A DNA stretch of 64,000 nt from Hymenoscyphus infarciens (Eukaryota > Ascomycota > Leotiomycetes > Helotiales > Helotiaceae). Shown here in pieces: positions 12,420 through 24,200 of this stretch. The position numbers and the translations under genes are program-made. Where the stretch lies: the NCBI GenBank assembly GCA_001414345.1, contig LLCB01000277.1, forward strand, positions 1 through 64,000, written 5' to 3'. Below the pieces are notes generated by a model, which saw nothing but the letters and a program-made list of their open reading frames with translations, ran no database searches and was not told the DNA's origin. Within the stretch, counting starts at the first letter, position 1. Each line of letters opens with the position of its first letter.

Positions 12420-13140
12420 GTAACTTGTCTTAAATGAGTTCTTTATTCTAGATAAGATAAGTAATATAAAACCTCAAAGCTTTTTACTAGAATAAAGAAT
12501 TATATAAAAAAGTTTAAGTTTCTATACTATTTATTAACTTTTAATAAAAAATCTTCTTCTTCTTAAAGTGTAACGTAATTTAAATTTCTAAAGCTATTTA
12601 CTAGAATACTAAATTTATTAAAACTATTTCTATCTTCTATTTTATTCTTAACTTATTCAAGTAAATCATTACCTAAAAGCTTTAGAATAACTTAATTAAT
12701 TCAAGAGGAATCGATGCTTTAACATTCTCTTTCTAAATCAGAAGAGAACATTTAGTTTAAGTTCAAACGTTCGTACTTAAATACTTTAACATTTCCTTTA
12801 ATAATCAGAAGAAACCTCTTAATCGAAGTCAAACGTTTGAAATAGCAATCGGAAGAGAATATTCGAAATAAATTTTAACGTTTACTAGGAAATACTTCGA
12901 AAGTCTCTTTAGTGCTTAGAAGAAAACTCACGATCGAACTTTAAACGTTTAAAATAACAATCCGAAGAAAACTTTCAATAGAAGCTCTAATATTCTGATA
13001 AGTACTTTGAAAGTCTACTTCAAGAACGGAGGAAAGCATTCGATACTAGTTCCAACGTTTAATCTAAGACTTTAACAGTCTCTCTATTACTCGGAAGAAA
13101 ACATCCGTTCTAAATTTTAACTTCCAAAGATAACGACGTA
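12420..13140. repeat. AT-rich degraded segment with a degenerate tandem array
   Basis: From about 12,738 to 13,125 seven diverged units share a core like CAGAAGAAAACATT...AACGTT. They start near 12,738, 12,801, 12,847, 12,914, 12,958, 13,026 and 13,090, so spacing roughly alternates between 65 and 45 bp (a super-unit of about 111 bp). The same core occurs twice, less mutated, at 39,490-39,590. It is non-coding, and its composition suggests RIP damage. Confidence 0.6.
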
Positions 13141-13748
13141 CTAATGATAGTAGATATTAGCTACGGATAATTTGAAGATTATTTTATCTACTCTCTTCTT
13201 CTAACCTTCTAATAGAGTAGCAACGATAGACTATTTTTACACTAATAATAGTATCTTATTCTAATTTAGAGAGAGCTCTCTTCTCTTTCTTTTCTAGTTA
13301 CTCTCGTACTTTATTATTACTTTTACTATAATATATTCTTAAGTAACTATAATAATGTTATCTAAAAGATTTCGTCATAAGGATATTATTCTATCTATAT
13401 TATAGTATATAGTGAGTTACGCGTTAAGCTTCTCTTTTAACGATATTTTATAAACTATATATTTTTAGAAAAAAAACTTTTTACCTAAACACTCTTTCTC
13501 TCTTTACTTAATAATAATATATATTATTATATTCTTAAGAATAGCTAATAAGAGCTCTATACTCTCTTTCTTACTCTATAAACTTTTTAGAAAGAAAATA
13601 GGTACTTAAATATATTTTTATAGAGTCTTATAAAGGTATGAAAAGTTTTCTTATAAAAAGAGAGTTTTTAAAGAATTAAGTATTATTAAGTTTATTCTTA
13701 GTATACTTACTTAGATATAGTAATAAACCGAGAGAAGGTATAAGAAGA

Positions 13749-13923
13749 TGTTATAGAACAAAGGTAGATTAGACAAAGGATTACCTAATAATCCCTACCT
13801 TTTAAGTAAGAAGCATAGTATTTAAAGCCTTATACTCTCCTCTATAGTTCTAAGAATTAAGCATCTACTTTAACTTTACTTTACTTATCTTATACTCTTA
13901 ATATAGCTTCTATAATTACTATA
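13749..13923 (+). repeat. 5' LTR of copia element
   Basis: 175 bp, begins TGTTATAGAACA and ends ATTACTATA (CA end mutated to TA). It pairs with the LTR at 31,347. The differences I see between the two copies are transitions. Confidence 0.9.
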
Positions 13924-16900
13924 GTTATAAGCCTAGTTAGTAGATAGGACACTACTTCTACTATATTAGTTATATTAGCTTTATCTTCTTTTTATCTATT
14001 CTTATCTTCTTCTTAAGAGTACTACTTTTATAATAGTAAGCTTACTCTTAACTAAAAAAGTCCTCCTTACTAACTAAAACTCGTAGTCTATATAGTATAA
14101 CTGCTTCTTTTATATTACTTACTAAGAAAGAGTCTAGGAATACTTCGATCTAAATAGCTCTAATACTAAGAACGCTAATAAGCTTAAAAGACTTTATCTT
14201 ATAATTAAATAGGCTATACTTAATAAGAATATTAGACTTAAAAAAGCCTAGCTTATAGTAAATAAAGCCTAGAATATACTCTTAGTAGCTTAATATATAA
14301 GAAGAGATCTACTAGAACTACCTCTCTTAGTATTAGTTAATAATATTAAAAAGGACTTTAGAGATAATATTAAAAGATACGCTTTTAAAATTAATAAGCT
14401 TTATACTATATAAGGTAAGATATATAAAGTTAGCTTCTAGGTAGAGAGTATTATAGACAAGTCTATACTCTTAGAAGCTTAATCCTTACTTAGATATACT
14501 AGGAAATTCGCTCTCTAGAACCTAATTTAAAAGCTTAAAAGTAACTTAGTACTAATATTAGAAAGTATAGAAGACATAGTATATATAAAATACTAGAATA
14601 TACTTACTTAAACTAAATCAAGGTCTATAAACTCTAATCACTAGTTCTTTAACTAGAAATACTACTATAACTAAGCGAAAATTTTTTAACTCTTAGAGAT
14701 TAAGAGTCTACTTATAGTAAAGGACTTCCTAGATATAGTTTACTAAATTACTCTTATCTAAGTAATAAGTTAAAAGATATAGTTAATTAATAATATAGAG
14801 CTTAAGAAAGGAGTTATATTACTTAATAATCTTATTAAAATGTTTTTAGAAATCTTATATAAATACCTTATATTAAAAACTAGTAGGAAGACTAGTAAGA
14901 TATTCTCTATTCTTAGAAGTAGAAGTAATAACCTATCTAATTCTAGAAATAGAGCTTAAAATAGAGGTTCTAATAATAAGAAATATCTATATAAGACTAG
15001 TTAAGAATACTTTTAGAAACCTATTAACTACTAAACTTTAGAATTTATACTTACTAGAAAGTATAATTCTACTTTTAATAATCTCTTAGATAATAAGAAG
15101 TTAAAAGAGATTATATAGTACTTAGGAGCCTTTTTCTAGATAGACCTCTAAAAGAAACTAATTAAAAAGTTCTCTATAGTATAATCTAAGTTTAGAAAGA
15201 GATCTATAAGCTCTACTAGTAGTACTTAAAAGTTATTAAAATACCTTATTAGGAATATAAATACTATAATCTTATTTTTAGAGCTTCTAACTAATCTAGA
15301 AAGAATAAACTAAGCCTTAAAATAAGGAATCTACACTTTCTTAGCTAAATATACTAGATACTCTCTTATAGATTTAATACTCTTTAATAACTATAAAGTA
15401 GTCTATCTTATTAATAGTAAGAATATACTTATTCTAAGAACCTTTAAGCGCTCTAATAATATAGTAGAATTAGGAATAACTAGTATTCTAATTAGTAGAA
15501 TAGAAATAAGAGTTATAAAGAACGTTCTTAGAGATAAGAGAGGAAGTAACTCTATAAATCTAACGCTTACTAATATCGTAGTTATTAAGAGTTTTTATTC
15601 TAATATTATCTTAAAAGTATATATTAGAGAATCTAGAGTATAGTATAATAGATATAACTATTTACTACGTTTTAGGCTTATAAAGAATAGTATAGTTATT
15701 AAATCTTTAATTTATATAGTAAACTTAGTCTTATTTAAATATAACCCTATTAATAACTATACTAAGCTCTAAAACCCCTAAGCTATATTTACTTTAATAT
15801 ATCTAATACTTTCTAAAAAGATTAATAAACACTTTTATAAGAAAATAAGAGACTATACTAGACTAAGAAGCGATTTAGTAGAAATTTAGTATAAAAGATT
15901 AGGATATTTAGAATAAGAAGCTCTTAAAGCTCTAGTCTAGTTAGTAAGAAACGTAAAAATTATAAGTATTAAATAAGTAAAGTACTTATACTATACTATT
16001 ACTTATACTTAGAATATAGTTTTAAGATATATCTCTAAGAATAAGAGTATATAACTATTCTAGTAGTACTTATAGGATTTATTTAACTTCTTAACTAGAT
16101 ATAATAGAGCTAAATAGCTTCTTCTAATAAAAGAGGAGTATAATAGAAAGCTCTTTAGATTTATAATAATAAATAAAAGAGAAGAAATAGTATTTAAAAA
16201 GCTTAAGAACTTTAAAAGATAGATTAGATAGTAATATAGTCTTTTAATTTATAAGCTTAAGTATAATAATAATAAATTAGTAATCTTATAATATAAAGCC
16301 TTAGAATATACTTTATAGGCTATAGAAATTAGAATAGACTTAGAGCTTATACTAACTTATACTTATAAGCTAAATAAAGGGGTAGAGAAAGTAAGATAAG
16401 AAGTAATTATATACTTAATTAAAATATTATCTATTACTAATTTACTATAACGCCTTTAGACTAAGTTAACTATAGCTAGAATCTAGCTCTATAATATAAG
16501 TCTTAACTAAAGAAATAAGTTTAAGATACTAAATAAGGTACTCTTATTATAGTTTAATAATTATTTTTACTAGTATAATCTAAAGTTTAAGAATTTAGTA
16601 ATAAAAGACCTTAAACTAGATTAGAATAGAATCTATATTTATAAGTCTAGAACTTATCTATTAAAAAAGGAGAGAGAGTAAGAAGTTAAGAAGAGAGCCT
16701 TTAAAGTTAATCTTAGAGCTTATATAGGTTATTTAGTTAGATATATCTTATTAAATATCTACTATATCTAGGTTCTATAGCTTAATTAAGTTATTATAAC
16801 TTAGAATATTATATTTAATAAAGAAATCTTTTATATACTAGAATATAAAAAGATAGAATAATAACTTATTATAATTACTTATATAGTAGTATAGTATATA

Positions 16901-17930
16901 GTTAAGTAAGAGTAATAGAATACTAAAGCTCTACTTAAAAGTATTAATATATATAAAATAGAGAGTATAGGAAAACTAAAACTAAGAGCTAAACTAGTAA
17001 GAGATGTCTTATCTAAAGCTACTAATATACTAAGTAAAGCTTTAATTAGCTAGAACTTAGAGATAAGGCTAGAAAAGAGAGATATAATCTCTTCTAGGTT
17101 TAGACTTCTATTACTTAAAGTAATACCTAAACTTAAAAGTATACTAGAATAGGTTATAAGCTCTTAAAATAAGTAAAATATAAGAATCTCCTAATAAACT
17201 ATAAAACTCTTCTAATAAGTGCTTATAGGATTCTTTTAACTATAAAATAATACTAAAAGTATAAAAGGCTTAAGTAGTCTACTAATTAAGATAAGTAATA
17301 GAATACTAGAAGGAATCTTCTAATAAAATAGAGAGAGTAGGCCTCTCTAATAATAAAGTAGTATATAAGAAAGAACTTCTAATATACTAGTTCTAGAAAC
17401 TTCTAATATAAAGTTAATTAAGAAATAAGAAATAATAAATATAGAAAGTAAAAACCTAAAAGAGCCTAAGATAAAGTAAAAGTATATAAAGAAAGTATAT
17501 CTATTTATATTAAGAAAGAGTAGAAGAGGTTAACTTAGAGGAGAGGATACTAAGAATATAATAATCTTTACTCTACTAGCTATATTAATTAGAATAGAGC
17601 TCTAATAAGCTATTTTAGAATATTTAAATTATTTCTTTAGTACTTTTTAGCCTTTATTAAAAAGTATAGTATTAAATAAGAAGGACTTATAAGATATCTA
17701 CTATATTATTATAGTAGTAATAATAGAGAAAGAAACGCTTTTAAAGCTTAGATACTTATATCTTTATTAGTTAAAACTACTAAAAGAGCTAAAATTATAG
17801 AGAGAACTTATAAACTATCTACTTAGTAAGTATTTTAAAGACGATTTAGAGCTTAAAATTAAGAACTTAGAGAAAAGGAAATACTAGTATATAATTAAAA
17901 AATAGAATACTAAAACGAAACTATTATCTT

Positions 17931-19120
17931 TGTGACGGTTTCAGACCTGTCACGTGACTCCTCACCGCCTGGCAGAATCCTGTATATTAGCATCGTTCAG
18001 AGCTGTCTTCGCTCTTTATCTTTAGTTTTCGCGTTAATAACTACGAATAGACTACTTTTCTACTCTACTTCTGTATTATTATTATATTAAACTAAAGGTC
18101 ACTCTTCTTATTAGGCTTCTTGACCTCACTTCTATTCCGGCCTCTCTGCCGCCGACTCTGCGAACCTCTTTAAAAACAGCTTTCTAGACCCCTCGCCAGC
18201 GACTCTCGAATCGACACCAAGCTTAAGACCCCCTCTCTCTGGCGCTCTTAACCTCACTTCTATTCCGGCCTCCCTGCCGCCGACTCTGCGAACCTCTTTA
18301 AAACCGGCTTCCTAGACCCCTCGCTAGCGACTCTCGAATCGACACCTAGCTTAAGACCTCTCTCTGGCTTCGGATCCCCTTCTTCTAGTATCTGACCTCT
18401 ATCTGGCGTCTACGAACCCTCCCTCTCTCTCTTTAAATAGCTAGTATCTAACTACTCCGACAATAGACTCTAATATCGTACGCTAGGTATATAACTTTAG
18501 CTCTCTTATTAAAAAGAAATATTAATACACTTATATAATCGACGCTTCGATAAGATAGCTTATCTAGCTCGTTATCGGTTAATCTAAGCCTTCTACTATT
18601 AAGAAGCCTCTCTACGCTCTGATAAAAGAAGCCTTTTAAGTAGACCTTCTTACTTTTAGCTATATTGTTTTCTAATAACTCTCGAAGCCTTCTCCTTCTC
18701 TCGATATTATGAAAGCTCTTAAAGCCTATACTTTAGTAATCGACAAAATCGTAGAAGTATATACTAGTCGCTTAGCGAATTATATAAATTAGTATTAGAG
18801 AGCGAATATAGAGAATTTTAGGCAACTCGGCGTATAGCTAGTATCTTACTACTCTTATAGAGCTAGTATCTTACGGCTGCCTTAGTAGAAGGAAGGATAT
18901 ATAGATAGACAAGTACACAGGTTTCTATAGAGCTCGAGAGCGAGCTCTACTAAAGAGAGAGAAATGTGACAGTTTCAGACCTATTACGTAACTCCTCACC
19001 GCCTAGTAGAATCCTATATATTAGTATCGTTTAGAGCTATCTTCGCTCTTTACCTTTAGTTTTCGCGTTAATAACTACGAATAAACTACTTTTCTACTCT
19101 ACTTCTATATTATTATTATA
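17931..19120 (+). mobile_element. TRIM-like non-autonomous LTR element inside copia RT
   Basis: Two 156-bp LTRs (17,931-18,086 and 18,965-19,120) begin TGTGAC-GTTTCAGACCT and end ATTATTATTATA. The flanking target duplication is ATCTT (17,926-17,930 and 19,121-19,125). By eye the LTRs differ at about 13 sites, all transitions, mostly CpA to TpA or TpG to TpA, with the 3' copy the more mutated. The 878-bp interior starts with a tandem duplication (about 18,125-18,240 and 18,249-18,360) and then has a diverged gag-like stretch on the plus strand, but no pol. Deleting the element plus one duplication restores the copia reading around the RT 'K-W-V-F..K-Y....ARLVVRG' motif. Confidence 0.88.
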
Positions 19121-19394
19121 ATCTTTAAAATAGATATTTATATATAAATATAACTTTATAAACTATCTAATTTAATACTAAGCTTAGCTTATAGTAAGAG
19201 GTAATCTCTAATAAGAAGATACTATCTTTTTAATATATACTACTATACTTATAGTAAGATTATTCTAAATAGCTATAGTAATAGCTACTAGATTTAACCT
19301 AGAGATTAAGTAATATAATATTATAAACGTGTTTATTAATATAGAAAGAGATATAAGAGCTTCTCTAATAGCTTACTAACTTCTAGATAAATAT

Positions 19395-19872
19395 TATAAT
19401 AGTACGAAATACATATAACTATAGTAGAGGCATATAGAAGTACGTATAATAGAATAACGTATATAGATACTAAGTACTAATACAAAAGAAAATAATAACT
19501 ATCTCTCTACTATACCGAACATAAACGTCTATATATAAGAAGGTTAGAAGCTTCTAAGTTCTAATAATAATAATAACTAAGCTCTGTCTAATATAGCTAA
19601 TACTAAATAATAAGAGCTAAAAAGCTAAATATATAACCTCTGATCTTTTAGAAAGCTAAATATATAATATCTAAACCTTAATCCCTTTTATATATAAATA
19701 TTAGACATTTAATACCTTTGACACTTCGCTTATATAAGTATCGGTTATTTGTAATCTCGGCTCTAGAGGTATTAGAGGTATTAGTAGTACTTAGAGATAT
19801 CGGCAGTTTTATAAATACTAATAATTTAGAATAGTACTATTATATAATAATCTAGAATAGTATACTATTATA
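19395..19872 (-). repeat. 3' LTR of Gypsy element (478 bp)
   Basis: It matches 26,971-27,448 along its whole length. This copy has the more RIP-like base changes, for example its end ACTATTATA against ACTATTACA. Confidence 0.9.
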
Positions 19873-20450
19873 TCCTCTCTCTTTTAAAAAGACTCGTTCT
19901 AAGTCTTTAGTTATTAATTAGTATAGTATTAGGTTAATTAGAGTATTATTTATCTCTTTATTATAAAGAATATAATTTATCTACTATTATAGTATCTAGT
20001 AGTTAGAGTAGAGTCGGTAGCTAATAGTATTATTATTTAAGAGCTAATTACTCTTTGTTTACTATTATATACTATATAATAATAGAATACGAATAAAAGA
20101 GAAGCTAATAATTAACTAGTAGATAGGAAGTAGTACGCTACTATAGAGTTATTATATTCTTACTATTATTATATGTTATAATAGTAATTATTAAGTAATA
20201 AATAATAATTATAAAGCAATAGCTATTATTATAAGTAGTATATTAGTAGACGACTTTTCCTTGATTCTAACTTCTCTTCTTCTTTTCTTTTTATTTAAAT
20301 AATATAAATAGTAAGAATACCTTCTAATTAGGTATATTCTTATATACTAACTTATCTTCCTAGAATATATATATTATATATATATATATAAAAGTAAGTT
20401 CTTCTCTTCTTAATTAGACCTAATTTAGGCCTAATCTAATATAGTAAAAT

Positions 20451-21200
20451 GCCTCTCCTATGTCCTCCTAGTACGCTTCTAGCTACCTACCGAGTCTACT
20501 ACGTTCGGTGCCTTTAGATAAAATCTTAGAACAGAGATTATATATATACTTTTAAGAAGCTAAAGTCGAAGAAGTATAAGTACTATATAGAGTAGAATAC
20601 TATATATATTCTAGTAAGTTTAATCTTAAATATATACTAAATTCGTTTTAACTTAGGTAGTTGCTATAGTTTATAAGAAAGGAGTTTAATAAGCTTATAC
20701 TTAAGAAGGAGAAGAGAGAGATTAAGAAGGCTACTAAGGCCTTAGATAAGGTATTAGTCGTTACTAGTATAGAGGTACTAAAGAATAGTTTAAAGATATA
20801 GTTTACTCTCTTAGAAGAGACTTAAGCACTTCGTACTAAGGTTACTATAAGTATCTCTTACTTATTAAAGGGGTTTTAATTACTAATATTTAATAGTTCT
20901 TACGCTATACTATAGAGAGTAGAACCTCTATCTAAACCTAGGTTTAGGTCCTCTTTAAGGCTTACCTAAAGAGTTTATAGGCGTCCTCTCTAAAGCCGGT
21001 TATAGAAGGTCGTCGAGGTAAGAAGCGTCTCTATAAGGAGGAGGTAGTAGAGGAAGAGCCGATTTAGGCTCCTTACGCTTAAAAGGGTAGAGAGAAGGAT
21101 GATAAGTTAGAGAAAGGAGAGGCTACGGCCTAGAGAGAGTTAGTAGGCCTTATTTTAGTAGTAACTTAGTCTTAGTTCTTTACTTTATTAACTTCGAATA
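20451..21200 (+). pseudogene. Accessory ORF relic opposite to Gypsy pol
   Basis: Between the pol end and the left (3') LTR, the plus strand has a stretch with coding character although pol is on the minus strand. It starts ATG at 20,451 (MPLLCPPSTLLATYRV), runs through a Lys-rich part (FKKPKSKKYKYY, then EIKKATKALDKVLV) and a Pro/Arg-rich tail near 20,930-21,120. Stops are mainly TAG/TAA at sites where RIP of CAG, CGA or TGG would place them, and at least one frame change is needed. I do not recognise a family. It may be an accessory gene of the retrotransposon or chance antisense structure. Confidence 0.35.
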
Positions 21201-24200
21201 TTCCTACTAGTTAGTGTTTTATCTTAGGTTTTTATTATAAGTTTCTTATTAAGAGTAACTAGAATTAGAAAGTATTAATAGAGTTTTATAAATTAACTCT
21301 TTTATCTAATTCTTATCTAATTCCTATATATTAAGCTATTTAAAGAGGTATTAAAGTAGTTCTAGCTCTTCTAGATATTTAGTATAAAAGTCTCTTAGAT
21401 AATATAGTAAACTCTGAAAATTATTTATAAGATACTAAGTAAGATCTAAATTATATCTAACCTATTTTACTTAATACTATAGCTATCTTCTAAAAAGTCT
21501 ACTACTAAGTATTTCTTATACTTTCTATTCTTATACACCTTTAATAATATCTAGTAAAGGCTCTAGAGCCTCTTATTCTAATAAGAGAGTATTTAAGTCT
21601 TTTAAAAGTATATTAAAGGTAAAAACATTATAAATTAATAATTCTTCTAGAAGTTTTAGTCTATAGAAGTATCTTATACGATCTAGTATTTTAAAAGGTT
21701 TTATCTACTATTTAATAAGCTTTTAGCTAAGACGATTTATCTTAAGATTCTTAGTAGATAAGTAGACTTTATCTCTAACGTCTTAGTTAATAGCTCTTTA
21801 GTATTAATTTATACTATTCTTTATTCTTTTCTAGGCCTTACTTATATTATCTTTAGCTATTCCCTAAGTAGAGTATATATATTAGGCTACTTTTACTACC
21901 TTATTATAGTTAAGACGTTCCTAGAGAATAGACGTCTTTAGCGTATTCTAGTTCTATAAAGTTCTTAAGTCGAGTTTAAACTTAAGCTAATAAGAGGTTA
22001 TACTAATAGATAAGTATAGAAGTGTTATTTATACTCTATCTATTAAAGGGATTAATTTACTCTAGTTATCTTAATAGTAGGTTATAAAGAGCCTTAGTCT
22101 TTAATTAATATATTAGTTTATTATCTTCGTCTATTTATCTATTTATTTATAGTAGGCGGTACTAAGCTTAAGCTTAATACTAATTATTTAATAAAATTTA
22201 GTATAAAATAATAATATAAATTAAGGTTCTTAATTAGATGTAATCGATTTAGAGTAGTAACTAAAATAGTAAATCTATTAAATAAAGAGTTTAGCTAAGC
22301 CTTTAGTATCTATAGTTAAGTAGTAGAGTATTAATATTAAATCCTTTCTAAGTTAGTTAATAAATACTAATATAGTATTAAATCTATGTTTATCTTTTAA
22401 GAATAATTTAAAGTCTATATATAAATGTTATATAGAATAGTTAAGTATAGGTAGGAGGTGAAGAAAGCCTTATTACTTAGTTTATTAAGAATAGGAGTAT
22501 TTATAGGCTTAGTAATTCTCTATATACCTTCTATAGTCTAAAAACATTCTAGTCTAGTAGTAGTATTATACTAATAACTAGTATATCTTTTTCGTACTTA
22601 GGTAAGTACTAGATACTTAGTTATAGACCTCTTAGATTAGTTTTATATAGAGTTCGGTGTTCCTTTAAACGTAAAGTTAATTCTTAAAAAGGAGTAAATT
22701 ATCTAGTAAGATAGAGTATCTATTTAGAAGTTTATAACGTTCTTTTTAAAAGGAGCGTAGGTTATCTTCTTTTAACTTCTAAATCGTGTTTAAACTTAAC
22801 TCTAGAATAATATCTATTATATTAAGAGATATAGACTATTCTTATAAAAAGATTTAAATAAGTTTAATATTAATTTAAGGGTTTAACTAATTAGGTCCTA
22901 AGAGAGTATAAGAGCGGCTGTCTAATTTAGCTTAATTATAGGTTTTTAGGTCTTATTTATACTAGGTTAATATATCTACTTTTTAATTACTCTTCTTAGA
23001 CATAAATTAGATCTAAAAGTTAAAGTCTAATAAAAACTCTATTTATTAAACTTACTTAGCTATAAGTAGCTTAGTTATTATAAAGTATTCTAATAATCTA
23101 TAGTTTAAATATATATTAATACGCTTCTAATATAATATAAGTTTAAGGCGCTATTTCTTAAAAGCTTCTATAATAGTAGATAGTTCTTTGTTATAGATCT
23201 TCTAATTCGATTTATAGCTAACTAGGACGTATAAGTAGAATCTAATAGAGTACTAAAAGCTATTATGTTATTATAAGAATATACTAGCTATTACTCTTTT
23301 TAAGGAGTTTATTTCTACTTTTATATTATAATTAAGGTTAAAGTAGTATAAGGTTTATATAGTAAGTAGCCTAGTTCTTAGCGCTTTAAAGGCTTTATTA
23401 TATTTAGGTGTTTATAGAAACAGCTTTATAAAGTGTATTATCGTAGTTAGGGGTTTAGTAATTTTAGTATAACCTTTAATAAATTATTTATAAAATCTTA
23501 TAAACTTTAAATAAGACTTTATATCTATTATAGTATTAGATTAGACCTAGTTTTATAAAAGCTCTACTTTTTTAGAGTTAACTTTAAGTCTTTTCGTAGT
23601 TAAGATAAATCCTAAGTATTTAACTCTAGTAATATTAAATTTACTTTTCTTAATATTTATCTAAAGTCTTACTTCTTAGAGCTAATTTAGAACCTTCTTA
23701 ATCTATTCCTTATATTTTTTAATAGTGTTTAAATAAATTAAAATATTATTTAAGTAAGTAATATAGAAGTTATCTAGATAGTCGATTAAGACGTTATTTA
23801 TATAACGTTAATAGGTAGTAGGGTTATTATAGAGTCTAAAAAGGAGAACTTTATATTTATATATACTATACCTAGTTTTAAATATAATTATCTCTTTTAA
23901 TTTAAAGTCTATTTAAATATAATAGAAAGCTTATTTAATATCTAATTTAGTAAAGATTTTAGCTATTCTTATTCTAGAAAAGAGCTTATTAATATAAGAG
24001 ATTAGATAGAGGTTGTTTTAGGTTAGAGCGTTTAGCTTCTTATAATTAATATAGAACTATAACTTATTACTATTAGCCTTTTTAATAAAGAGTACTAGAG
24101 AGGTAAAAGAGCTATTACTATTAATAATAAACCTCTTATCTAGATTCTTTATAAGATACTTCTTTATAGCTTTAAGCTCTATAGTTAACTATTAATATAG

